The notes below the pieces were generated by a model, which made no database searches, had not been told where the DNA came from, and saw nothing but the letters and a program-made list of their open reading frames with translations. Both the position numbers and the translations under genes were made by a program. Shown here piece after piece: positions 24,752-33,611 of a stretch of DNA of 64,000 nucleotides. This DNA is from JALZKA01 sp963701205 (GTDB lineage: Bacteria > Actinomycetota > Thermoleophilia > Solirubrobacterales > 70-9), in the NCBI GenBank assembly GCA_963701205.1, contig OY969575.1:1860001-1924000 (forward strand), in the 5' to 3' direction. How positions within the stretch are numbered: position 1 is the stretch's first letter; the number at the start of each line of letters is the position of its first letter.

Positions 24752-25435
24752 ATGGCAGCCCAAGCAACAGCCAGACGGGCTCCCGCCCGGCGCGCAACTG
24801 CCCGCAGGACGCCGCGTCCCGCGATACGCGCAGTGGCGCCTCGAGCCAGCGCTCGCACTGCCCCGCGGGCGCCGACCCGCTTCGTTCCGGTCGCCGTCGG
24901 ACGCACAGCGGTCGCGGTCGGTGGCATCGCCGACTCGGGCATCGTGATCCGCCTGACCCGCAGTCGCGGCTGGATTGGCGTGATGGCATTTCTGCTTGTC
25001 GGCATCGTCGCGCTCAACGTGGTTGCGCTCAGCTTCAACTCTGGGTCTTCCAAGACGGCCGGGATCTCCGACAAGCTGCGCCAGGAAAATCAGGCGCTTC
25101 GGGCGGAGATAACCGGCGGGCTTTCGAACGAGCGGCTTCAGCGGGTTGCTGCCCGGATGGGCCTTGTTGTTCCGGAACCGGGGGCGATCGCGTACTTGAC
25201 TCCCTTGCCCGGCGACGCCGCTTTGGCAGCGTCGCGTTTGCGCAGGGGGGCGATCGAGATCGCTGCAACGGCCGCGCCGGTCGCCGCCCCCGTCGTCGCT
25301 GCGACCCCGGTTGCCGTGCCAACGGACACAGCGCCGCCGGCTGCCACCGCGACGCCTGAGCCGGTCGTAGCCGCCGAGCCGACCCAAACCCCGGCGACGC
25401 CCGTCATTGCGACGGGTGGCGCTGTTGCCCCGTGA
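24752..25435 (+). CDS. ftsL: FtsL-like septum formation initiator
   Basis: The protein has about 227 residues. An Arg/Ala/Pro-rich cytoplasmic tail spans about 1-70, followed by one membrane helix (GWIGVMAFLLVGIVALNVVAL). A short coiled coil follows (KLRQENQALRAEITGGLSNERLQRVAARMGL in two stretches), then a Pro/Ala/Thr-rich extracellular tail. Position between rsmH and ftsI and this topology identify FtsL, which with FtsQ and FtsB activates FtsWI. ATG at 24725, inside rsmH, is an alternative start. The stop overlaps ftsI (GTGA). Confidence 0.82.
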   Translation: MAAQATARRAPARRATARRTPRPAIRAVAPRASARTAPRAPTRFVPVAVGRTAVAVGGIADSGIVIRLTRSRGWIGVMAFLLVGIVALNVVALSFNSGSSKTAGISDKLRQENQALRAEITGGLSNERLQRVAARMGLVVPEPGAIAYLTPLPGDAALAASRLRRGAIEIAATAAPVAAPVVAATPVAVPTDTAPPAATATPEPVVAAEPTQTPATPVIATGGAVAP

Positions 25436-27114
25436 ACCTCGTCGATCGACGGGTCGGGCTTCTATTCGCTGTCTTCATCCTGCTGTTCTGCGTAGCGTTG
25501 GCGCGCGCGGCCTGGCTCCAGGCGGTCGAGGGTTCCCAGTACTCGGCTGACGCGCGCCTGCAGCAGACGGAGATGGTGACCGTGCCCGGTGTTCGTGGAG
25601 CAATCCTGGATCGCAACGGCAGCGAGTTGGCGGTCTCAGAGGACGCGGCCAGCGTCTTCGCGACCCCCTACCAGGTCCGTGATCCGGCCAAGGCTGCGTC
25701 GAAGCTAGCCCCGATTCTCGGCGAAGACCAGGCGACCCTGCTCGGGCATCTGGGCGCCGATACCGGGTTCGAGTACCTGGCCCGCAAGATCGACTTATCG
25801 GCGGCGACCGCCGTGACGAAGTTGGACCTTGACGGGATCGGGTTGTTGCCCGACAGCCGCAGGATCTACCCGGAGGGGGTGCTTGCGTCACAGGTCATCG
25901 GCAGCGTCGGAATCGACAACCAGGGCCTGACTGGGCTTGAGGCGGCGCAGGACCCGATCTTGCGCGGGACCGACGGCGAGCGCCAGATCACCCGCGACGC
26001 GCTTGGCGACGAGCTTGAGCGCGACACGATCGATGCTTCCACGACCGGCTCTGACCTGAAGCTCACGATCGATGCCTCGATTCAGGCCGTTACCGAACAG
26101 GTGCTCGACGAGGTCGGGCAGACGTATCAGCCCGACGGCGCAACGGCGATCGTGATGGATCCGCGGACGTCAGAGATCCTCGCGATGGCGAACTGGCCGA
26201 GCGTCGATCCAACCCGTCTTGACAAGGCCGCGCCCGAGGACCTGCAGAACCTGACGACCGCGTTCACCTTCGAGCCCGGCTCGACCTTCAAGGTCTTCAC
26301 GGTGGCCGGATCGCTCGAGGAAGGTCTGGTCAAGCCGAAGACCGTCTTTGACCTGCCGCCGACGATCACCGTCGCCGACCGGACCATTGACGAGGCCCAT
26401 GCCCGGGGTCCAGCAAGCCTTTCGGTCGCGGACATCCTCGCCCAGTCGTCGAACGTCGGCGCGGTGACCATCGGCCTCGGCCTGAATGAACAGGTGGACG
26501 GCGATGCGCAGTACGGCGATACGTTCGACGGATGGATCCGCAAGTTCGGATTCGGCGAGCCCACCGGGATCTCGTTCCCCGGCGAAGAGCAGGGCATCGT
26601 CCCAACGCCCGATCGGTATTCCGGCTCCACGATGGGCAACCTGCCGATCGGCCAGGGCCTGTCCGTGACGCCGATCCAGATGGCGACGGCCTATGCCGCG
26701 ATCGCTAACGGAGGCATCCTGAGGGAGCCGCGACTGGTCTTGGAAGAAGATGGGGTTCCGGTGGCATCCGCGGCGGGCGAACGAGTCATCTCGGAGCGCA
26801 CGTCGTCCCGGCTTCGCGAGATGCTCGAGGGAGTCCTTGAATCGGGTGGTACCGCTTCCGCCGTCCAGGTTCCGGGTTACGTTCTCGCGGGCAAGACGGG
26901 CACTGCCCAGAAGGTTGTTGACGGAACGTATTCCGACACGGAGTATGTCGGTTCGTTCATCGGATTCGCGCCAGCGGATGATCCACGCCTACTCGTCTCA
27001 GTGGCGGTGGACAACGCCCCGTACGGAGCCCATTACGGCGGCACTGTCGCGGCCCCCGCGTTTGGCGAGATCGCCAAGTTCGCATTGCCATACCTCGGCG
27101 CGGAGCCCGGATGA
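25432..27114 (+). CDS. ftsI: division transpeptidase FtsI (class B penicillin-binding protein)
   Basis: The 560-residue protein has an N-terminal membrane helix (LLFAVFILLFCVALARAAWL), a PBP dimerisation domain (about 45-210) and a transpeptidase domain. Active-site motifs are STFK (Ser284-Lys287), SSN within QSSNVGAV, and KTGT (Lys488). It cross-links septal peptidoglycan as partner of FtsW. No PASTA domain is seen. It starts at GTG overlapping ftsL. Confidence 0.95.
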   Translation: MNLVDRRVGLLFAVFILLFCVALARAAWLQAVEGSQYSADARLQQTEMVTVPGVRGAILDRNGSELAVSEDAASVFATPYQVRDPAKAASKLAPILGEDQATLLGHLGADTGFEYLARKIDLSAATAVTKLDLDGIGLLPDSRRIYPEGVLASQVIGSVGIDNQGLTGLEAAQDPILRGTDGERQITRDALGDELERDTIDASTTGSDLKLTIDASIQAVTEQVLDEVGQTYQPDGATAIVMDPRTSEILAMANWPSVDPTRLDKAAPEDLQNLTTAFTFEPGSTFKVFTVAGSLEEGLVKPKTVFDLPPTITVADRTIDEAHARGPASLSVADILAQSSNVGAVTIGLGLNEQVDGDAQYGDTFDGWIRKFGFGEPTGISFPGEEQGIVPTPDRYSGSTMGNLPIGQGLSVTPIQMATAYAAIANGGILREPRLVLEEDGVPVASAAGERVISERTSSRLREMLEGVLESGGTASAVQVPGYVLAGKTGTAQKVVDGTYSDTEYVGSFIGFAPADDPRLLVSVAVDNAPYGAHYGGTVAAPAFGEIAKFALPYLGAEPG

Positions 27115-27152
27115 GTGCCGGGCGTCCAGCGCCCGCCTAGAATCGCTCGTCC

Positions 27153-28637
27153 ATGGAGCTTCGGGAGGTGCTTGCAGGCGTCGATGCTGAGATCGAGGGG
27201 GATCCGGTGGCGGACATCGTCGATCTCGCCCACGACAGCCGTCGTGTTGGCCCCGGAACGCTGTTCTTCTGCGTTCCGGGTGAGCGAACGGACGGCCACG
27301 ACCACGCGCCGGCCGCAATAGCGAGTGGCGCGGCGGGCGTTGTGGTCGAGCGCCGGCTCGGCCTGGGTGTACCCGAGGCCCTTGTCGCCAATGCCCGTGC
27401 CGCGATGCCGATTGCGGCGGCTCAGATCAACGGCGATCCGAGCTCGTCCCTTCGGGTCGTCGGTATCACCGGCACCAACGGCAAGACCACCACTGCGTTC
27501 CTGGTTCGACATCTGCTCGAGGTCACGGGGACGCAGACCGGCTTGTTGGGCACGGTAAAGAGCGTGGTCGGCGGAGTCGAATCGGAGGTTGAGCGCACGA
27601 CACCGGAGGCGATCGAGCTGCAGGCGACGCTGCGGGCGATGCTGGACGGCGGCGATGAGGCGTGCGCGATCGAGGTCTCCTCCCACGCGCTGCGGCTGGG
27701 CCGTGTGGACGGCGTCCACTTTGCTGCCGCGATATTCACCAACCTGAGCCAGGACCACCTCGACTTTCACTCCGATATGGAGGATTACTACCGCGCCAAG
27801 GCGATGCTCTTCGGCCAAAACTCCGAGCACGAGCCTGACCGCGGGGTCGTCAATCTCGACGATTCATACGGCCGCCGACTCGTGAGCGAGATCGGCCCGT
27901 TGATGGGAGAACGCCTGATCACCTTTTCAGCGGCCGGCGACGCGGAGGCGACCATTCGCGCCGCCGCGGCCGAGTTTGACGCGAGCGGCTCCCGGTTCAC
28001 GTTGGAAGGCCCGTTCGGAGCGTGCGAGGTTGCGACCGGTTTGCCGGGTCACTTCAACGTCGAGAACGCGCTCGCTGCGATCGGAGCGGTCATGGCGCTC
28101 GGCGGTGACGCGGTTGCCGCGGCAGCGGCCCTGGCCGATGCGGCGCGGGTGCCGGGGCGACTCGAGCCGATCGATGAAGGACAGGACTTCGCGGTGCTTG
28201 TGGACTACGCACATACGCCTGATTCGCTGGAGAACGTGCTCGCGGCGGCCCGCCGAATAACCGCGGGCAAAGTCATTTGCGTGTTCGGATGCGGAGGCGA
28301 CCGCGACCGCGCGAAGCGACCGTTGATGGGAGCGATTGCGGCGCGCCTTGCGGACCTTGCGATCGTCACCTCCGACAACCCGCGCTCAGAAGATCCTGCA
28401 GCGATCCTGGACGAGGTGCTTGCCGGGATGGCTGACGCGACAGGAACGGAGGCGATCCTGGACCGTCGCCAGGCGATTGCCCGGGCTCTTGGCTCCGCGC
28501 TCGCTGGGGACACCGTGGTGATCGCTGGCAAAGGCCACGAACAGGGCCAGGAGTTCGAGGATGGACGCAAGCTTCCATTCGATGACCGCGAGGTCGCAAT
28601 TGCCGAGTTGGCCCGTATCGCCGAGGGGTCGCGATGA
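27153..28637 (+). CDS. murE: UDP-MurNAc-L-Ala-D-Glu--meso-DAP ligase MurE
   Basis: The 494-residue Mur ligase has an N-terminal UDP-binding domain (VDLAHDSRRVGPGTLFFCVPG), the P-loop GITGTNGKTTTAF, the carbamylated-Lys region YYRAKAML and the specificity motif DNPR (in TSDNPRSEDP). DNPR predicts addition of meso-diaminopimelate rather than lysine. A TAGAAT hexamer lies 9 nt before the ATG with no Shine-Dalgarno, suggesting an internal leaderless promoter. The stop overlaps murF by 4 bp. Confidence 0.96.
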   Translation: MELREVLAGVDAEIEGDPVADIVDLAHDSRRVGPGTLFFCVPGERTDGHDHAPAAIASGAAGVVVERRLGLGVPEALVANARAAMPIAAAQINGDPSSSLRVVGITGTNGKTTTAFLVRHLLEVTGTQTGLLGTVKSVVGGVESEVERTTPEAIELQATLRAMLDGGDEACAIEVSSHALRLGRVDGVHFAAAIFTNLSQDHLDFHSDMEDYYRAKAMLFGQNSEHEPDRGVVNLDDSYGRRLVSEIGPLMGERLITFSAAGDAEATIRAAAAEFDASGSRFTLEGPFGACEVATGLPGHFNVENALAAIGAVMALGGDAVAAAAALADAARVPGRLEPIDEGQDFAVLVDYAHTPDSLENVLAAARRITAGKVICVFGCGGDRDRAKRPLMGAIAARLADLAIVTSDNPRSEDPAAILDEVLAGMADATGTEAILDRRQAIARALGSALAGDTVVIAGKGHEQGQEFEDGRKLPFDDREVAIAELARIAEGSR

Positions 28638-29989
28638 TCCACCTCGATCCCGACCGCATCGCTGTCGCCGCCAACCTCGAGGTCGTGGCCGAGGGGCGAT
28701 CGGATCATCCGGCTCGCGCGGAGATCGACTCCCGTCTGCTCCGTCCTGGCGACCTCTTCTTTGGCCTCCCCGGCGCAAGCGCGAACGGCGGGCGGTTCGC
28801 GCCAAAGGCCATCGCCGCCGGGGCGTGGGGTGTTGTGGTGGATCGAGACCACGTGGCCGCGGCCGCGGCCACGGAGGGTGCCTGGGTGTTCTCGGTTGCC
28901 GATCCACTCGTGGCCCTACAAGCCCTGGCGCGCGAGTGGCGACGGGAGCTCGGTGCGACGGTCGTCGGGATCACGGGCTCGACGGGAAAGACATCGGTGA
29001 AGGACATCGCCAAGGCGTTGCTTCCATCCCGGGTCCACGCGAGCCGAGAGAACTTCAATACCGAGATCGGGCTGCCCTTGACGATCCTCGAAGCCGATGT
29101 CGGGACCGACGTCTTGGTGTTGGAGATGGCGATGCGCGGGCTCGGTCAGATCGCCGAGCTATGTGCCATCGCCGAGCCCGACATCTCCGTCATCACGAAC
29201 GTCGGGCCGGTCCACCTGGAGCTCCTGGGCACATTCGAGGCGATCGTCGCGGCGAAGGCGGAGATCTTGACCGGCCTCGGACCGGACGGCACCGCGATTG
29301 TGCCGGCCGACGCCGAGGCGTTGGCGCCGCACCTGTCCGACGAGGTTCGAACGCTCACGTTCGGCCCGGGAGGCGACGTCACGGTGCTCACCGCCGAGGT
29401 TCGCGGTCGCGAGACCAGCGCGCGCGTTGCGCTCGGCGAAACCGAGGTTGACGTGGTATTTCCGTTCGCTGAAGCGCACAACGTGACCAATGGCCTGGCA
29501 GCCATGGCGATCGGCATGGCGCTCGGGGCAGCGCCCGAGGAGATGGCGCGCCGGGCGCCGGGCATAACCTTCTCGAGCCTGCGTGGTGAGATCTACGAGC
29601 TTGCGGGTGGGGTGACCCTCGTGAATGACTGCTACAACGCCAACCCTGTTTCGATGCGCGCGGCGCTTGAAAGCCTTGCGGCCATGCCTGGCGACGGCAG
29701 GAGGATCGCCGTGCTCGGCGGGATGGCCGAGCTTGGGCCGGAATCGCCCGCCTACCACAGCGAAGTGGCCGATCTGGCGCGCGAGCTTGGCGTTGCGCCG
29801 GTTATCGGTGTTGGCGAGCTTGCGCGTGATCTGGCTCCGGATGAATGGACCCCCGACCCAGGCGCCGCGGCCGATCTCGTTGCGGGCATCCTCGAGTCCG
29901 GTGACGTCGTTTTGGTCAAGGGCTCTCGCTCGGTTGGCCTGGAGGCGTTCACGGACGCACTTGTCACGCGCACCGGTGCCGCGCAATGA
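28634..29989 (+). CDS. murF: UDP-MurNAc-tripeptide--D-Ala-D-Ala ligase MurF
   Basis: The 451-residue protein has the N-terminal substrate domain (RPGDLFFGLPGASANGGRF), the ATP loop GITGSTGKTSVKDI, the region ASRENFNTEIGLPLTIL, and the C-terminal motif NDCYNANPVSMRAALESL. It adds D-Ala-D-Ala to complete the pentapeptide precursor. No ddl gene is present in the cluster, so D-Ala-D-Ala ligase must be encoded elsewhere. It overlaps both neighbours by 4 bp. Confidence 0.96.
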   Translation: MIHLDPDRIAVAANLEVVAEGRSDHPARAEIDSRLLRPGDLFFGLPGASANGGRFAPKAIAAGAWGVVVDRDHVAAAAATEGAWVFSVADPLVALQALAREWRRELGATVVGITGSTGKTSVKDIAKALLPSRVHASRENFNTEIGLPLTILEADVGTDVLVLEMAMRGLGQIAELCAIAEPDISVITNVGPVHLELLGTFEAIVAAKAEILTGLGPDGTAIVPADAEALAPHLSDEVRTLTFGPGGDVTVLTAEVRGRETSARVALGETEVDVVFPFAEAHNVTNGLAAMAIGMALGAAPEEMARRAPGITFSSLRGEIYELAGGVTLVNDCYNANPVSMRAALESLAAMPGDGRRIAVLGGMAELGPESPAYHSEVADLARELGVAPVIGVGELARDLAPDEWTPDPGAAADLVAGILESGDVVLVKGSRSVGLEAFTDALVTRTGAAQ

Positions 29990-31011
29990 GCAGCACCGGC
30001 GCCAACGTGCTCGGCGCGCTTCAGAGCGCTGACCTGATCGACCGCGGCGAGGTCCTGATCGCAGGGATGTCGGCGATGTTGATCACGATCTTCTTGGGCC
30101 CGAAGTTCATCGAGTACCTGCGAGTCAAGGAGTTCGGACAGCAGATCCGCGAGGAGGGCCCGCAGGAGCATCACGCGAAAGCGGGCACCCCGACGATGGG
30201 TGGCTTGATCTTGTTCTTGGGGATGGCGGTCCCGTACCTGATCCTCTCCGAGCGCGACACCGAGAGCCTGGCGGTGTTCGGCATCGCCATCGGCTGCGCG
30301 GCGATCGGTTTCGCCGACGACGTGATCAAGATCACCAAGCGCCGGTCGCTTGGCCTGTCGGCTCGCTACAAGCTGCTCGCCCAAATCGCACTGGCGGTCG
30401 GCCTCTTTTATGTGGCGACCGAAGTCGTCAACCTGGAGACGTCAATCCAGTCGCGAATCTTCGGCGGCGAGCTTGCCATCGGGCCGGTGGCATACGCGGT
30501 CTTCATCTTCCTGGTCATCGCCGGCGCGTCAAATGCCGTGAATTTGACCGACGGGCTCGACGGGCTGGCAGCGGGTTCCTGTGCGATCGTCTTCCTCGCC
30601 TTCACGGCGATCACGATCACGAGCGGTCAGGAGGGCCTCGCGATCCTCTCAGCCTGCTTCGTCGGGGCCTCGGTCGGGTTCCTCTGGTTCAACTCTCATC
30701 CGGCTTCGTTCTTCATGGGCGACACGGGTTCGCTCGGACTCGGCGGCGCGATCGGCGCGCTGGCGGTGATGACGCAGACCGAGTTGCTCCTGATCATCCT
30801 TGGCGGGATTTTCGTCATTGAGGCGCTGTCGGTTGCGATTCAGGTGATCTTTTTCAAGATGACCAGGCGCCGGGTCTTCCTGATGGCGCCCATTCATCAC
30901 CACTTTGAGCTCAAGGCTTGGTCGGAGACGAAGATCATGCTGCGCTTCTGGATCGTTGCCGCCGTTTGCGCGGGAATCGGCTACACGCTGTTTCAGAACT
31001 CACTCGGCTAG
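29986..31011 (+). CDS. mraY: phospho-MurNAc-pentapeptide translocase MraY
   Basis: The 341-residue polytopic protein has about 10 helices and all MraY signatures: KAGTPTMGGL, the Asp pair in GFADDVIKI, NLTDGLDGLAAG, FMGDTGSLGLGGA and the cytoplasmic IHHHFE loop. It transfers phospho-MurNAc-pentapeptide to undecaprenyl phosphate, forming lipid I at the inner membrane face. It overlaps murF by 4 bp. Confidence 0.97.
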   Translation: MSSTGANVLGALQSADLIDRGEVLIAGMSAMLITIFLGPKFIEYLRVKEFGQQIREEGPQEHHAKAGTPTMGGLILFLGMAVPYLILSERDTESLAVFGIAIGCAAIGFADDVIKITKRRSLGLSARYKLLAQIALAVGLFYVATEVVNLETSIQSRIFGGELAIGPVAYAVFIFLVIAGASNAVNLTDGLDGLAAGSCAIVFLAFTAITITSGQEGLAILSACFVGASVGFLWFNSHPASFFMGDTGSLGLGGAIGALAVMTQTELLLIILGGIFVIEALSVAIQVIFFKMTRRRVFLMAPIHHHFELKAWSETKIMLRFWIVAAVCAGIGYTLFQNSLG

Positions 31012-31041
31012 CCCGCGGTATCCCACTCGCTCGCGGGCAGG

Positions 31042-31071
31042 GTGGAGAGGAGCGTTGGCGAACCTCTCCAC
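31042..31071 (+). promoter_or_regulatory. hairpin abutting the murD start codon
   Basis: GTGGAGAGG and CCTCTCCAC form a perfect 9-bp stem around a 12-nt loop. The 3' arm ends at the base before the ATG at 31072. The only purine-rich ribosome-binding candidate in the mraY-murD gap (GAGAGGAG) is inside the 5' arm, so folding would hide it. Confidence 0.5.
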
Positions 31072-32379
31072 ATGGCCCAAGTCCGGGATCGCCCCGCCCT
31101 GCCCGAAGGCCCGTATCTGGTCGTCGGCCTAGCCCGCTCGGGGCAGGCTGCTGCACGCGCGCTGGCGGCCGCGGGCAGACAGGTGACGGGAGTCGACGCC
31201 GGATCGCCCCCAGGCGCGGAAAGGTTGCGCGAGGTCGGCGTCGAAGTTCATCTGGATGGTGATCCAGAAGAAGTTGCGGACGGTGCGCGATGCGTGGTCA
31301 AGAGCCCGGGGGTGCCGCGTTCGGCGCCCCTCGTCCGGCGCGCCCTCAGCCTTGGGATCCCAGTCCTTGGCGAGCTGGAGTTGGCCTGGCGCCTCATCCC
31401 AAATCGCTTTGTCTGTGTGACGGGGACCAATGGCAAGACCACCGTCACCGAACTGTTGGGCCACGTCTGGCGAGAGGCGGGCAGGCCGGTGAGGGTGGCC
31501 GGAAATGTCGGCACTCCGCTGGCCTCGCTCGTTGGGGCAATCGGAACGGATGACGAGATCATCTGCGAAGCGTCGAGCTTTCAGCTTGAGGACACCGACG
31601 CCTTCGCGCCGGAGTGCGCGCTGCTTTTGAACCTGACCGCCGATCATCTGGACCGGCACGGTGACCTCGAGACCTACCGGGCAGCAAAGCTGCGGGCCTT
31701 CGCAAATCAAGCGGTTGGCGATCTGGCGTTGATTGATCGCTCCGACCCCGCGATCGCCGAACTTGACCTTCCTGGCAACGCGAGCGTCGTTGACGTCGCC
31801 CAGGAGGCGTTGCCGTTTGAACCTCGGGGTGCCTGGATGATCGGCGCGCACAACAGGGTCAATGCCACCTTCGCGGCGGTCGCGGCCCTGAAAGGCGGCC
31901 TCGACGCCGCACGGGTCGAGGCCGGAATCGCGAGTTTCCCTGGCGTTCCCCACCGGTTGGAGCCAATTGCCGAGGTCAATGGAATCCGGTTCGTGAATGA
32001 CTCGAAGGCGACCAACGTCGCCGCGGCGTCGGCGGCGCTGCGGTCGTTTGACGGCGGCGTTCACGCGATCATGGGCGGTTCGCTGAAGGGTGGGGGCTTC
32101 GCGGGACTGGCCGCGCCGGTCGCCGCCGAATGCGCCGCGGTGTATCTGATCGGCCCAGCCGCCGAAGCGATCGCAGATGAGCTGACCGGCGCCGGCGTGC
32201 CGCTTTACCGCTGCTCCGATCTTGAGGCTGCCGTCGAGGCGGCCGCCGCCGCGGCCGCCCGCGGAGAGGTGGTCCTCTTGGCTCCCGCGTGTGCGAGCTT
32301 CGACGCCTACGCCGACTACGAGGAGCGCGGCGAGGACTTCCGCCGCCTCGTCGGGCGGATCGGTGGGTTGGCTTTGTGA
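31072..32379 (+). CDS. murD: UDP-MurNAc-L-Ala--D-Glu ligase MurD
   Basis: The protein has about 435 residues. An N-terminal Rossmann-like domain (YLVVGLARSGQAAARALAA) is followed by the ATP loop VTGTNGKTTVTEL, EASSFQLEDTD, NLTADHLDRHG, and the C-terminal FVNDSKATNVAAA. It adds D-glutamate to UDP-MurNAc-L-Ala. ATG at 31072 is chosen; a GTG at 31042 is in frame but would place the inverted repeat inside the coding region. The stop overlaps ftsW (GTGA). Confidence 0.95.
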   Translation: MAQVRDRPALPEGPYLVVGLARSGQAAARALAAAGRQVTGVDAGSPPGAERLREVGVEVHLDGDPEEVADGARCVVKSPGVPRSAPLVRRALSLGIPVLGELELAWRLIPNRFVCVTGTNGKTTVTELLGHVWREAGRPVRVAGNVGTPLASLVGAIGTDDEIICEASSFQLEDTDAFAPECALLLNLTADHLDRHGDLETYRAAKLRAFANQAVGDLALIDRSDPAIAELDLPGNASVVDVAQEALPFEPRGAWMIGAHNRVNATFAAVAALKGGLDAARVEAGIASFPGVPHRLEPIAEVNGIRFVNDSKATNVAAASAALRSFDGGVHAIMGGSLKGGGFAGLAAPVAAECAAVYLIGPAAEAIADELTGAGVPLYRCSDLEAAVEAAAAAAARGEVVLLAPACASFDAYADYEERGEDFRRLVGRIGGLAL

Positions 32380-33611
32380 GTTCAAAGAAGCGCAAACGCC
32401 GCGGGACCCCGTCGGTCGAGTATTCGATGCTCCTGACCTCGACGCTCTGCCTGCTTGCGCTTGGCGTCGTCATGGTGTTCAGCGCCAGTTCGACCACCCA
32501 GCTCCTGGGCGAGTCCGGCGACAGCGCCTTCTATTTGAAGCGCACCCTCGCCAGCGTCGCAATCGGGTTGGTCGGGATGCGTCTGTTGGCGGCGAAGGGG
32601 ATTGCCATCGCACAGCGCACCACACCCCTGATCGTCGCGATCGCGTTCGGCCTTTCGATCGCCGTCCTGCTTCCGGGTATTGGCCGGTCGGCAAACGGAT
32701 CGCAGGCATGGCTGGGGGCAGGCTCGCTTCAGTTCCAGCCTTCCGAACTAATGAAGGTCGCGCTGATCCTCTTCGGGGCCTCGATCCTTGCGCGCAGGCC
32801 GAAGATGACGAGCGGTGGGATCCGGCCGATGGTTCCCTTCCTCGGCGTCGTTGCCTGCGGCGTGGCAATCGTGGTGGTCCAGGACCTCGGTACGGCGCTT
32901 GTGATCTGCATGGTCGTCGGCGCGCTGCTGACCGCCGCCGGGGCGCGAATTCGCGACCTGGCCCTGATGGCGGCCTGTATCGGTGCGCTGGCAATGTTTG
33001 CCGCGATGCTTGAGCCCTACCGGATGGCCCGTATCACCAGCTTCCTTGACCCGTCCGCCGACCCCGGAGGCGCCGGCTTCCAGCTCATCCAGGCCAAGCT
33101 CGCGCTCGGTTCCGGTGGGCTCTTCGGGGTTGGGCTCGGCGAAAGCCTGCAGAAGGCTTTTTACCTGCCCGAGGCCCACACCGACATGATCGGCGCCGTC
33201 ATCGGCGAGGAACTCGGAATGGTCGGCATTGCCGGGCTGCTCGGTCTGTATGGGATCTTCGGCTACGCGGGTCTGCGGATCGCCAAGGCGGCCCGCAATC
33301 GCTACACGAAGCTGCTTGCGGCAGGGCTGACGTCGCTCGTCCTGATCCAGGCGCTGGTCAATCTGCTGGCCCTTCTCGGGCTCGCTCCGCTGACGGGCGT
33401 TCCGCTGCCATTCGTGTCCTACGGAAACTCGTCGATGCTCGTGATGTTGGGGGCCGTGGGCCTGCTTCTAAACATTGCGGCCAACCCCGGTGCCAAACTG
33501 CGCGTCGTTGATGGTGGACGATCAAGATCAAGCACGAGTCGTAATCGCAGCGGGCGGAACAGCCGGACACGTAGTTCCCGCGCTGGCGGTCGCCGACGCG
33601 CTGCGGGATAG
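32376..33611 (+). CDS. ftsW: septal peptidoglycan glycosyltransferase FtsW (SEDS family)
   Basis: The 411-residue protein has about 10 helices and the SEDS signatures GVVMVFSASS, WLGAGSLQFQPSELMKVALILF and EAHTDMIGAVIGEELGMVG, then GVPLPFVSYGNSSM. It polymerises lipid II at the septum with FtsI. The C-terminal tail of about 35 residues is Arg/Ser-rich and is encoded entirely within the first 100 bases of murG in another frame. The GTG start overlaps murD. Confidence 0.95.
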   Translation: MSSKKRKRRGTPSVEYSMLLTSTLCLLALGVVMVFSASSTTQLLGESGDSAFYLKRTLASVAIGLVGMRLLAAKGIAIAQRTTPLIVAIAFGLSIAVLLPGIGRSANGSQAWLGAGSLQFQPSELMKVALILFGASILARRPKMTSGGIRPMVPFLGVVACGVAIVVVQDLGTALVICMVVGALLTAAGARIRDLALMAACIGALAMFAAMLEPYRMARITSFLDPSADPGGAGFQLIQAKLALGSGGLFGVGLGESLQKAFYLPEAHTDMIGAVIGEELGMVGIAGLLGLYGIFGYAGLRIAKAARNRYTKLLAAGLTSLVLIQALVNLLALLGLAPLTGVPLPFVSYGNSSMLVMLGAVGLLLNIAANPGAKLRVVDGGRSRSSTSRNRSGRNSRTRSSRAGGRRRAAG

